From: Pseudomonadota bacterium
GTDB taxonomy: Bacteria > Pseudomonadota > Alphaproteobacteria > Rhizobiales > Xanthobacteraceae
NCBI GenBank assembly: GCA_023404705.1
Contig: JAEYAU010000038.1
Span: 1 to 15,137 of the forward strand
Direction of reading: 5' to 3'
DNA length: 15,137 nt
Position 1 is the stretch's first letter. Every line of letters begins with the position of its first letter. The notes under the pieces were generated by a model, which was given only the letters and a program-made list of their open reading frames with translations, did no database searches and was not told the origin of the DNA. Below are positions 1 through 7,350 of the stretch, one piece after another. Made by a program: the position numbers and the translations under genes.

Positions 1-2
1 GC

Positions 3-260
3 GCCGAGGAGGCGCTGCGCATCGCGACGCTGCTCGAGCGGCGCAGCGGCGAGACGCTCGCCCAGTCCGTGCTGGCGCGCATCGCGGCCGCGCGAGGCGA
101 CTCCGATGCGCATCGCCGCAGCCTTCAGGCGCTGCGCAATGCGCTGCTGCATCCGATCTCTCAACACGCGCGCCGCAGCGCCGAGCAACTGCTCGCGCGC
201 AACGAATCGCGTCGCCACGGTGAAGCGCGCACCAACCGCTGCCAGGCTCCGGCCGGCTGA
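3..260 (+). CDS. C-terminal fragment of a helical, TPR-like protein (5' end outside window)
   Basis: The reading frame is open from the window edge to a TGA at 258-260, giving about 85 visible residues. The fragment is Ala-, Leu-, Arg- and Glu-rich, and the segment around LARIAAARGD followed by a second helix looks like the last helical hairpins of a tetratricopeptide-type domain. Such tails are common in SARP/BTAD-, LuxR/MalT- or cyclase-associated regulators, but no diagnostic domain lies inside the window, so the function is not assigned. The last 20 or so residues are basic and look disordered. The DUF4242 gene starts 10 bp downstream on the same strand, which suggests co-transcription. 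The overlapping frame beginning at 106 is the upstream extension of that next gene and is less likely to be real here. Confidence 0.5.
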   Translation, partial: AEEALRIATLLERRSGETLAQSVLARIAAARGDSDAHRRSLQALRNALLHPISQHARRSAEQLLARNESRRHGEARTNRCQAPAG

Positions 261-270
261 AGAGGACCGC

Positions 271-846
271 ATGGACACGATCGTCGTCGAGCGCGAATTC
301 GCCCAGCCCGTGACCGTGAGCGATCTTCACGGGCTCGCCCGCGCCTTGAAGTGGTGCACGGACCTGCATCGCGTCGCCCCGACCCGCTGGCGCTATCTCG
401 CGGCGGACGGCAGGCGCTGCGCTTGCGTGTACACCGCGCCGGATCTCGAGGCGGTGCGCCTGGTGCTGCGCAGCTCGACGTCCGGCCCGCCGAAGCGGCT
501 CTGGACGACGCGGACCTACGAGACGTCGCCCGGAGAGGAGCCGAAGATCCCGGACGGTTACTCCCTCGTCCTGGTCGAGCGCGCGCTGCCCGAGCCGATC
601 CGCTTCGAGGACATTCCGGATATCGCCGCGCGCTGCGCCGGCTGCTTCGAGATCCATCGAATCCGGTTCATTCGCTGCCATCTCGCGATGGACAGTCTGC
701 GGATGCTCTGCCTGTACGTGGCGCCGGACCTCGAAGCGGTGCGCAACGGCAACAAGCGCGCGGGCCTGCCCGTCGACACCCTGTGGGCCGCCAATCTGGT
801 CCCGCCGGTGGTGTACGACGCGCCCGCCCTGGAGAGCGCGTCCTAA
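271..846 (+). CDS. Tandem-duplicated DUF4242 (SCO4226-type, ferredoxin-like) protein
   Basis: This 191-residue protein is made of two homologous halves about 95 residues apart. Each half runs from a V-V/L-E-R-E/A start, through a helix and a strand ending in C-x-Y/V-APDLEAVR, to an LW motif. The heptapeptide PDLEAVR is identical at residues 57-63 and 152-158. The pattern of a strand ending in Y-x-APD-x-x-A-x-R matches DUF4242. The characterised member of that family, SCO4226, is a small nickel-binding protein with a ferredoxin-like fold. Metal binding here is inference only. There is no signal peptide or membrane segment. ATG 271 is preferred over upstream starts because GAAGAGG precedes it and homology begins there. 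The stop overlaps the nagA stop on the opposite strand by 4 bp. Confidence 0.75.
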   Translation: MDTIVVEREFAQPVTVSDLHGLARALKWCTDLHRVAPTRWRYLAADGRRCACVYTAPDLEAVRLVLRSSTSGPPKRLWTTRTYETSPGEEPKIPDGYSLVLVERALPEPIRFEDIPDIAARCAGCFEIHRIRFIRCHLAMDSLRMLCLYVAPDLEAVRNGNKRAGLPVDTLWAANLVPPVVYDAPALESAS

Positions 847-2006
847 TCGGGCGGAGGTTCCTCCTCGCCCTCGATCCAGGTCGCGATCACGTCGAGCTCC
901 GGCGTCAGCGCCACCAGGTCCGCATAGGCGCCCTCGCGCAATGCGCCGCGTTGATCCGCGATCCCGAGGAAGCGTGCTGGTGTCAACGCGGCAGACTGCA
1001 GCGCGTCTGCAAGCGGCACGCCGATCCGCACGGCGTTGCGCACGGCCGCGGCCATGTCGAGATGCGCGCCGCCGAGCGTGCCGTCCTCGATCGTGAGGCG
1101 GCCGTCCGCGAGCGTGACGCGCCGGCCCATCAGCTCGAAATGATCGACATTGCTGCCGACCGTCGGCATCGCGTCGGTGACCAGCGCCAATCCGGCGGCG
1201 CCTTTCGCAGCGTATGCGGCGCGGATCGACACCGGGTCCACATGCACACCGTCCACGATGATGCCGGCGATCAGGCGCGGCTCGCTCAGCGTCGCGCCGA
1301 CGATGCCGGGCGCGCGTCCCGCGAGCGGCGGCATCGCGTTGAACAGATGCGTCACGCCCGTAAGCCCGTCGTCAGCGGCACGCGCCATCTCGGCGGCGCT
1401 CGCCTCGCTGTGGCCTGCCGCGACGCGCACGCCGCTCTGCACAAGCGCGCGCACGAAACCGTCCGGCACGCGCTCGGGCGCGAGCGTCACCATCGAGCGG
1501 CCCACGGACGCGAGCCCGCGCAGCAGCGCGAGGTCTGCTTCGTCGGGCGCGCGGATCAGCTCCGGCCGATGCACGCCCTTGCGCGCCGGGTTGAGAAACG
1601 GCCCTTCGATGTGCAGACCGAGCACGCCCTTGCCGAGCGCCGCCGGCGCCGCCGCGATCACGGCCTCCATCCGCTCGCGCCGATCCGTGATCAGCGTTGG
1701 CAGGCATCCGGTCGTGCCGAATTTCCGATGCGCCCGCGCAATTGCGCGGATTCCGTGGGCCGTCGGCTGGTCGTTCAGCAGCACCCCACCGCCGCCGTTC
1801 ACTTGCAGGTCGATGAAGCCCGGCGCCAGCAGGGCGCCGGCCGGCAGCCGGACCTGTTCGGCTCCGGATGGAACTTCACGCCAGCCTCTGAGTCCTCGAA
1901 TATGCGGTCCCTCGATCAGCACGGCGGTGCGATCGTGGAAATCACCGCCGTCGAACACCCGGTCGGCCAGGATCGCACGCAGGCGTACTTGTGGATCTCG
2001 GTTCAT
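843..2006 (-). CDS. nagA: N-acetylglucosamine-6-phosphate deacetylase
   Basis: NagA hydrolyses GlcNAc-6-P to GlcN-6-P and acetate in the cytoplasm. The 387-residue product is close to the usual length (E. coli, 382). It has the amidohydrolase (TIM-barrel) landmarks: APGFIDLQVNG at about 61-71, metal-ligand Glu134 in HIEGPFLNP, His199 in AGHSEA, His220 in THLFNAM, the DGVHV segment with His255, and the catalytic Asp278 in LVTDAMPTVG. The C-terminal GALREGAYADLV strand returns to the small beta domain. The ATG at 2006 is chosen because homology starts soon after it and AAGG lies just upstream; a GTG at 2054 would add 16 residues. The gene diverges from the murA-anmK run and supplies the one step of MurNAc-6-P breakdown missing from it. 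It ends tail-to-tail with the DUF4242 gene, overlapping by 4 bp. Confidence 0.93.
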   Translation of the reverse strand: MNRDPQVRLRAILADRVFDGGDFHDRTAVLIEGPHIRGLRGWREVPSGAEQVRLPAGALLAPGFIDLQVNGGGGVLLNDQPTAHGIRAIARAHRKFGTTGCLPTLITDRRERMEAVIAAAPAALGKGVLGLHIEGPFLNPARKGVHRPELIRAPDEADLALLRGLASVGRSMVTLAPERVPDGFVRALVQSGVRVAAGHSEASAAEMARAADDGLTGVTHLFNAMPPLAGRAPGIVGATLSEPRLIAGIIVDGVHVDPVSIRAAYAAKGAAGLALVTDAMPTVGSNVDHFELMGRRVTLADGRLTIEDGTLGGAHLDMAAAVRNAVRIGVPLADALQSAALTPARFLGIADQRGALREGAYADLVALTPELDVIATWIEGEEEPPPD

Positions 2007-2120
2007 ACCTTGCCAAAAGGCTGGATTCGCGCGCTCAGAACCCCACCTTAACACCCGACGTCAAGCCTGTGGTTCCGGCGCCTCCTTTCGAACCGCACTA
2101 CGCTCCAGGGAAGGACCCTC
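2007..2120. promoter_or_regulatory. Divergent nagA / murA intergenic region
   Basis: This 114-bp gap must hold the start signals for both nagA (minus) and the murA-anmK run (plus). On the minus strand a TTGACG hexamer (2059-2064) could be a -35 box for nagA, but no good -10 follows at 16-18 bp. On the plus strand GGAAGGA before ATG 2121 is a good ribosome-binding site for murA. I see no convincing operator palindrome. Shared control of the two transcripts is inferred from the layout. Confidence 0.4.
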
Positions 2121-3380
2121 ATGGACAGGCTAGTGATTCGCGGCGGCACCCGGCTCGAAGGCTCGGTGCAGATCCATGGCGCCAAGAACGCGGCCCTGCC
2201 GCAGCTCGCCGCCGCCCTGCTCAGCCCCGAACCGCTGCAGATCGGCAATGTCCCGGACCTCGCCGACATCCGCACCATGGTGGCCCTGCTGCGCGAGCTT
2301 GGCGTCGTCGCGACCCAGACGGGCCGCACGCTCACCATCGACGCCGGCGAGGCCCGCGTCGCCGACGCGCCCTACGACATCGTCCGACGCATGCGCGCCA
2401 CCATCCTGGTGCTCGGCCCGCTCGTCGCCCGCTTCGGCGCCGCCCGCGTGTCCCTGCCCGGTGGCTGCGCCATCGGCGCACGGCCCGTCGACTATCACCT
2501 CAATGCACTGACAGCTCTGGGCGCCGAGGTCGCGATCGAGGGCGGCTACATCACGGCGCGGGCGCCGCGCGAGGGTCTCGTCGGCGGCCGCATCGTCTTC
2601 TCGACGCCCTCGGTCGGCGCCACCGAGACCGCACTGATGGCGGCGGTGCTCGCGCGCGGCGAGACCGAGATCGTCAATGGCGCGCGCGATCCGGAGGTGT
2701 GCGATCTCGCGCAATGCCTCTGCGCCATGGGCGCGCGCATCGAAGGCGCCGGCACGCATCACGTCATCGTGCAGGGCGTCGCGGGGCTGCATGCCGCGCG
2801 GCACGATCTGCTGCCCGATCGCATCGAGGCCGGCACCTATGCGATCGCGGCCGCCATCACGGGCGGCCATCTCGAGCTGCTCGATGCGCGCCTCGAGCAT
2901 CTTGCCTCCGTTGCGGCTGCGCTCGAGCATGCGGGCGTCTCGATCTGGCCCACCGATCGCGGCCTGATGATCAAGCGCGCGGGCCCGCTGCGCGGCGTCG
3001 ATATCGTGACCGAGCCCTATCCAGGCTTTCCGACCGACATGCAGGCGCAGTTCATGGCGCTGATGAGCGTCGCCGACGGTGCGTCGCTCATTCGCGAGAC
3101 CGTGTTCGAGAGCCGCTTCATGCATGTGCCCGAGCTCGGCCGGCTCGGCGCAAACATCTCGCTCACCGGGACCACGGCGCTGGTGCGCGGCGTGCCGCGC
3201 CTGAAGGCCGCCGAGGTGATGGCGACCGACTTGCGCGCTTCGGTGGGCCTCGTGCTGGCGGCGCTCGTCGCCGAAGGTGAGACCGTGGTGCATCGCGTCT
3301 ACCATCTCGACCGCGGCTACGAGGCGATCGATCGCAAGCTCGTGCAGTGCGGCGCCGACATCCGGCGAGAGATCGCATGA
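2121..3380 (+). CDS. murA: UDP-N-acetylglucosamine 1-carboxyvinyltransferase heading the recycling run
   Basis: MurA transfers enolpyruvate from PEP to UDP-GlcNAc, the committed cytoplasmic step of peptidoglycan synthesis. At 419 residues it equals the E. coli enzyme in length and keeps the catalytic set: Lys22-Asn23 (GAKNAALP), Cys116 in LPGGCAIGARPVD, Arg121, Asp306 in PGFPTDMQAQ, Asp370 and Arg372 in ATDLRAS, and Arg398 in HLDRGY. Cys116 is the residue fosfomycin alkylates, so the enzyme should be fosfomycin-sensitive. What is odd is the position: it is first in a run of amino-sugar recycling genes, and its stop overlaps the kinase start as ATGA. It could be the only MurA of the genome or a second paralogue; the window cannot say which. 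It is a true MurA by motif and not the related AroA. Confidence 0.93.
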   Translation: MDRLVIRGGTRLEGSVQIHGAKNAALPQLAAALLSPEPLQIGNVPDLADIRTMVALLRELGVVATQTGRTLTIDAGEARVADAPYDIVRRMRATILVLGPLVARFGAARVSLPGGCAIGARPVDYHLNALTALGAEVAIEGGYITARAPREGLVGGRIVFSTPSVGATETALMAAVLARGETEIVNGARDPEVCDLAQCLCAMGARIEGAGTHHVIVQGVAGLHAARHDLLPDRIEAGTYAIAAAITGGHLELLDARLEHLASVAAALEHAGVSIWPTDRGLMIKRAGPLRGVDIVTEPYPGFPTDMQAQFMALMSVADGASLIRETVFESRFMHVPELGRLGANISLTGTTALVRGVPRLKAAEVMATDLRASVGLVLAALVAEGETVVHRVYHLDRGYEAIDRKLVQCGADIRREIA

Positions 3381-4273
3381 CCCGCCTCCTCATCGGCGTG
3401 GACGGCGGCGGCACCGGCTGCCGCGCCCGCATTGAGGACACGGAAGGCTGCGTGCTCGGCACCGGCATTGCGGGGCCCGCCGCGGTGCGCCTCGGCCTCG
3501 ACCGCTCGCTCGCCGCCGTGACGACGGCATGCCGCGCCGCGCTCGCCGAAGCCAGCCTGCCCGAGGACGCGCTCGCCTCCATCGACGCTGGCGTTGGCCT
3601 AGCCGGCATCGGTCGCAAGGGCGTGCTCGAGGAGCTCATCAAGCAGCCGCATCCGTTCCGTTCCGTCGTCTATGTCAACGATGCGCAGATCGCGTGCCTC
3701 GGAGCCCACGGCGGCCGCGACGGCGGCATCGTCATCTGCGGCACTGGCAGCATCGGCTATGCGCTGGTGAACGGCACCGAGGTGCGCGTCGGCGGCTTCG
3801 GCTTTCCGATTTCGGACGAAGGCAGCGGCGCCGATCTCGGCCTGCAGGCGATTCGCGTGGCGCTGCGCACCACCGACGGGCGCGCGCTGCCGTCGAGCTT
3901 CAGCCGCGAGGTGATGGCGCGCTTCGGCAACGATCCGCTCGAAGCCGTCGCCTGGATGGACAAGGCGAGCGCCACCGACTACGCGACCTTCGCGCCGCTG
4001 GTGATGCGCTATGCGGGCGACGGCGAGTCGACGGCCCGACGCATCGTCCGCGAAGCCGCCGAGCACGTCGACGAGCTGGTGCGCCGGCTCGTCGAGGCGG
4101 GCGCCGCGCGCGTCGCCCTACTCGGCGGTCTTGCCACGGCGATGGAACCATGGCTCGCGCCCGACGTTCAGCGGCGACTGGTGCCGATCGAGGGTGACGC
4201 GATTGCGGGCGCGCTGCATCTGGCGCGCGGTGCCGCGGCCCGCGATAATCCGACCGATTCCCGGGTGCAATAG
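3377..4273 (+). CDS. BadF/BadG/BcrA/BcrD-family amino-sugar kinase (GspK / NAGK / MurK type)
   Basis: This 298-residue ASKHA-fold kinase starts at the ATG overlapping the murA stop, which implies translational coupling. It has a phosphate-1 loop GVDGGGTGCRARI (residues 7-19), a probable catalytic Asp102 in VNDAQIACLGAHGG, a phosphate-2 loop CGTGS (121-125), the FPISDEGSGADLG segment (143-155) and an adenosine-loop-like LGGLATA near 250. The overall pattern closely recalls Vibrio GspK (glucosamine kinase), eukaryotic NAGK, and Clostridium MurK, which phosphorylates both GlcNAc and MurNAc. Between a biosynthetic murA and murQ, the likely role is phosphorylating amino sugars freed in wall turnover. 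GlcN, GlcNAc and MurNAc cannot be separated from sequence alone, so no gene symbol is given. Confidence 0.85.
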   Translation: MTRLLIGVDGGGTGCRARIEDTEGCVLGTGIAGPAAVRLGLDRSLAAVTTACRAALAEASLPEDALASIDAGVGLAGIGRKGVLEELIKQPHPFRSVVYVNDAQIACLGAHGGRDGGIVICGTGSIGYALVNGTEVRVGGFGFPISDEGSGADLGLQAIRVALRTTDGRALPSSFSREVMARFGNDPLEAVAWMDKASATDYATFAPLVMRYAGDGESTARRIVREAAEHVDELVRRLVEAGAARVALLGGLATAMEPWLAPDVQRRLVPIEGDAIAGALHLARGAAARDNPTDSRVQ

Positions 4274-4289
4274 CCCCGCGAGGAACCGC

Positions 4290-5183
4290 ATGCTCACCGA
4301 GCAGATCAGTCCCCGCTATGTCGATCTCGACTCGTGGTCGACCCGCGAGATGATCGCCGCGATGTACGAAGGCCAGCTCACCGGCGCCGCCGCCGTGCGC
4401 GGCGCGCTCGATGCTATCGCGGGCGCGGTCGACGACGCCGTGACGGCGCTGCGCCGCGGCGGCCGCATCGTCTATGTGGGCGCCGGCACCTCGGGCCGCA
4501 TCGGCGTGCAGGACGGCACCGAATTGCCGCCGACCTATGACTGGCCTGCCGACCGTCTGGTCTTCGCCATGGCGGGCGGCCTCGGCGCGCTGGTGCAGAG
4601 CGTCGAAGGTGCCGAGGACGATGCGGCCGAAGGCGAGCGCACCATGGCGGCAAACAAGGTCGGCCCGGACGACGTCGTGATCGGCATCGCGGCGAGCGGC
4701 ACCACGCCCTTCACGATCGGCGCGCTGCGCGCCGCCACCGCGGCCGGCGCCGTGACCGTGGCGGTCGCCAACAATCCGGGCGCGCCGCTGTTCGAGGTCG
4801 CGCGTCACCGCATCCTCGCCGAGACCGGCATGGAGGTGATCGCCGGCTCCACGCGCATGAAAGCCGGCACCGCGCAGAAGATCGTGCTCAATCTCTTCTC
4901 CACGGCCGTGATGGTGCGGCTCGGCCGCGTCTATCGCGGGCTGATGGTGCACATGCAGGCGCGCAATGCAAAACTTCGCCGCCGCGCGGTCGCCATGGTG
5001 GCCGAGATCGTCGGCTGCACGGCCGAGGAGTCGGCGCGTTTCGTCGACCAGGCCGACGGCGACGTGAAGCTCGCGGTGCTGCTCGGCTTCGGCTTCACGC
5101 GCGACGACGCCGTGGAGGTGCTGACGCGCCATCAGGGCAATCTGCGCGCCGCCATCAACGAGATCGCCCGTGAACCGCGCTGA
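4290..5183 (+). CDS. murQ: N-acetylmuramic acid 6-phosphate etherase
   Basis: MurQ cleaves the D-lactyl ether of MurNAc-6-P to give GlcNAc-6-P and D-lactate. The 297-residue product matches the E. coli length (298). It is a SIS-fold protein with the GAGTSGRIGVQD loop (64-75), catalytic Glu78 in TELPPTY and Glu109 in VEGAEDD (equivalents of E. coli Glu83 and Glu114), the AASGTTPFTIGAL loop (134-146), and the family signature GSTRMKAGTAQK (186-197). The C-terminal 45 residues form the small helical domain typical of the family. ATG 4290 follows an AGGA ribosome-binding site and lies 16 bp after the kinase stop. Its 3' end overlaps the next gene by 14 bp. The assignment is firm. Confidence 0.95.
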   Translation: MLTEQISPRYVDLDSWSTREMIAAMYEGQLTGAAAVRGALDAIAGAVDDAVTALRRGGRIVYVGAGTSGRIGVQDGTELPPTYDWPADRLVFAMAGGLGALVQSVEGAEDDAAEGERTMAANKVGPDDVVIGIAASGTTPFTIGALRAATAAGAVTVAVANNPGAPLFEVARHRILAETGMEVIAGSTRMKAGTAQKIVLNLFSTAVMVRLGRVYRGLMVHMQARNAKLRRRAVAMVAEIVGCTAEESARFVDQADGDVKLAVLLGFGFTRDDAVEVLTRHQGNLRAAINEIAREPR

Positions 5184-6204
5184 GCCCAAAGGTCCTTCGA
5201 CGACGCTGATGGCGAAGGAGGTCGCGGAGATCTCGCTCGCCGCGCAGCGCCTGCTCGACGACGATGCGGTGCGCCTCGTCGCGGCGCGCATTCGTGCGAC
5301 GGCGCCGCGCATGGCGGTGCTGTGCGGCCGCGGCAGCTCCGGCCACGTCGGCGTCTACTTGCGCTACCTGTTCGAGGCGCGGCTCGGATTGCTGGTCTCC
5401 GCCGCCGCGCCGTCGGTCGTGACCGCCTATCGCAAGCGGCCTGACATGCGCGATGCTTTGTTCATCGTGGTCTCGCAGTCCGGCAAGAGTCCCGATCTTG
5501 TGGTCGCGACCGAGGTCGCGCGCTCCTGCGGCGCGCTCACGGTCGCGATCGTCAATGACGAGGCGTCGCCCGCCGCCGAGGCCGCCGACCTGGTGCTGCC
5601 GATCCGCGCCGGCCCGGAGCTCGCCGTGGCCGCGACCAAGTCGGTGGTCTCCTCGATGATCGCGGGCGCGCGCCTCGTCGCCGAGCTCGACGAGGAGACG
5701 AAGCTCCGCGAGGCGCTGAAGCGGTTGCCGGATCGTCTCGCCCGCGCGCTCGCCTGCGACTGGTCGCCATGGTCCGAGAGTCTCAAGGATGCGCCGGCGG
5801 CTTTCGTCGCGGCGCGCGGTTACGGCTTCGGCACCGCGCGCGAGATCGCGCTCAAGCTCACCGAGACGCTGCGCCTGCCGGCGCTCGGCTTCTCGGCCGC
5901 CGAGTTGCGTCACGGCCCCCGCGCGGCCGTCACGCCGCAGACCCCGGTGCTCTGCCTCAGCCAAGCCGATGAGGCCGCCGCGACCGTGGACGAGCTGGTG
6001 CGCGACCTCCGCGCCAGCGGCGAGACCGTATTCTCGGCCGGCGGCGCCGCCGACAATCTACCCTGGATCGGCGATGATCATCCGATCACCGATCCCATCT
6101 GCATGCTGGTGCCGGCCTATCGCGCGATCGAGTCCGCCGCGAGAGCGCGCGGCCTCGACCCCGACAACCCGCCGCACCTCAGCAAGGTCACGCGCACGCT
6201 GTGA
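5170..6204 (+). CDS. SIS-domain glucosamine-6-phosphate deaminase (NagB-II / AgaS-like)
   Basis: This 344-residue protein has two SIS domains and resembles the isomerase half of GlmS without the glutaminase domain. Landmarks are CGRGSSGHVG (52-61), VSQSGKSPDL (101-110), AGPELAVAATKS (147-158), FGTAREIALKLTET (220-233), Glu245 in SAAELRHGP (equivalent of GlmS Glu488) and Lys339 in the C-terminal PPHLSKVTRTL (equivalent of the GlmS C-terminal lysine). Proteins of this build, such as NagB-II of Shewanella, replace classical NagB and convert GlcN-6-P to fructose-6-P and ammonia. That role fits exactly here, as no NagB is visible. The GTG at 5170 overlaps murQ by 14 bp; an in-frame ATG at 5209 (MAKEVAE) is the alternative, but residues before it match the usual family N-terminus. 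Confidence 0.85.
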   Translation: MNRAEPKGPSTTLMAKEVAEISLAAQRLLDDDAVRLVAARIRATAPRMAVLCGRGSSGHVGVYLRYLFEARLGLLVSAAAPSVVTAYRKRPDMRDALFIVVSQSGKSPDLVVATEVARSCGALTVAIVNDEASPAAEAADLVLPIRAGPELAVAATKSVVSSMIAGARLVAELDEETKLREALKRLPDRLARALACDWSPWSESLKDAPAAFVAARGYGFGTAREIALKLTETLRLPALGFSAAELRHGPRAAVTPQTPVLCLSQADEAAATVDELVRDLRASGETVFSAGGAADNLPWIGDDHPITDPICMLVPAYRAIESAARARGLDPDNPPHLSKVTRTL

Positions 6205-6212
6205 GCTCTCCC

Positions 6213-7295
6213 ATGTCCACCTTCCGCGCCGTCGGCGTGATCAGCGGCACGTCGATGGACGGCATCGATGTGGCGCTCGTCGACACCGACGGGCATCAGC
6301 ATGTCGTGCCCGGACCGGGCGCGACTTATCCGTATCCGCAGGACGTGCGCGAGCAGCTGCTCGCGGTCATCGCGGACGCGGCCACCGCGGAGTCCGCGCC
6401 GCTCACGGAGCTCGAAGCCGCCGTCACGGCCGCGCACGGCGATGCGATCGCGCAATTCCTCGCCGAGAAGAAGATCGACCGCGTCGATCTCATCGGCTTT
6501 CACGGCCAGACCGTGTTTCACCGGCCGCAGCGCCGCTTCACACGCCAGCTCGGCAATGGCGCGACCATTGCCAGGCGCTTCGGCGTGCCGACCGTAAGTC
6601 GCTTCCGCCACGCCGACGTCGCGGCGGGCGGCGAGGGCGCGCCCTTGGTGCCGCTCTATCACCAGGCATTGGCCGCGCGCTTGCCACAGCCCGTGATGGT
6701 CTACAATCTCGGCGGCGTCGGCAACGTCACCTTCATCGACCGCGATACGGTGATCGCCTTCGACACCGGTCCCGCCAGCGCGATGATCGATGACTTCGTC
6801 CGCCGTCGCCGTGGCCTCGCCTACGATGCGGACGGCGCCATTGCGGCCGCGGGCAAAGCCGACGCATCGCTCGTGGCGCGCTTCGCGGCGCATTCCTACT
6901 TCGATCGCCCGGCACCCAAATCCCTCGACCGCAACGACTTCCATGCCGCCGCGGCGTGGGTCGGAAGCCTCAGCGATGAAGACGGCGCCGCCACGCTCGC
7001 CGAGTTCACCGTGGCCGCGACAGCCGCAGCGTTGCGCCATGTCCCGCGCGCGCCATTGCGCTGGCTCGTCACCGGTGGCGGCCGCCACAACCGCCATCTC
7101 ATGCGCCGCTTCGCAGAAGAGCTGCGCGTGCCCGTCGAGCCTGTCGAGGCGGTCGGCTGGGACGGCGATTTCCTCGAGGCCCAGTGCTTCGGCTATCTCG
7201 CGGTGCGCGCCAAGCTGGGACTGCCCCTCAGCCTGCCGACCACGACGGGCGTGCCGCTTCCGCTGACGGGCGGCGAGATCGCGGAGCCCACCTAG
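6213..7295 (+). CDS. anmK: 1,6-anhydro-N-acetylmuramic acid kinase
   Basis: AnmK hydrolyses the 1,6-anhydro bond and phosphorylates anhydroMurNAc, the product of lytic transglycosylases, to MurNAc-6-P, the MurQ substrate. The 360-residue protein has GVISGTSMDGIDVAL (8-22), GFHGQTVFHRP (95-105), the FRHADVAAGGEGAPLVPLYHQAL signature (131-153), NLGGVGNVTF (165-174), catalytic Asp184 in FDTGP, KSLDRNDF (236-243) and VTGGGRHN (286-293). ATG 6213 is preferred because family homology starts just after it. A GTG at 6201 would overlap the preceding stop as GTGA, typical of coupled genes, so either start is possible. It is the last recognisable gene of the pathway; a 55-bp gap separates it from the hydrolase downstream. 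Confidence 0.94.
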   Translation: MSTFRAVGVISGTSMDGIDVALVDTDGHQHVVPGPGATYPYPQDVREQLLAVIADAATAESAPLTELEAAVTAAHGDAIAQFLAEKKIDRVDLIGFHGQTVFHRPQRRFTRQLGNGATIARRFGVPTVSRFRHADVAAGGEGAPLVPLYHQALAARLPQPVMVYNLGGVGNVTFIDRDTVIAFDTGPASAMIDDFVRRRRGLAYDADGAIAAAGKADASLVARFAAHSYFDRPAPKSLDRNDFHAAAAWVGSLSDEDGAATLAEFTVAATAAALRHVPRAPLRWLVTGGGRHNRHLMRRFAEELRVPVEPVEAVGWDGDFLEAQCFGYLAVRAKLGLPLSLPTTTGVPLPLTGGEIAEPT

Positions 7296-7350
7296 CCGTC
7301 GAGCCAGCAACTCGTGCAACCTTCCGATCGCACAGGCCTAAGTCCCGAAT

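Noticed and set aside
351..2051. 566-residue plus-strand frame covering the DUF4242 tail and all of nagA
   Set aside because: It is antisense to nagA, with low-complexity Arg/His/Ala composition and no ribosome-binding site or domain.
2130..3305. 391-residue minus-strand frame opposite murA
   Set aside because: The plus strand has every MurA catalytic residue, and the opposite frame has no recognisable motif.
3900..5312. 470-residue minus-strand frame opposite the kinase, murQ and the start of the SIS gene
   Set aside because: Antisense shadow. It is His/Arg/Ala-rich and crosses three well-supported plus-strand genes.
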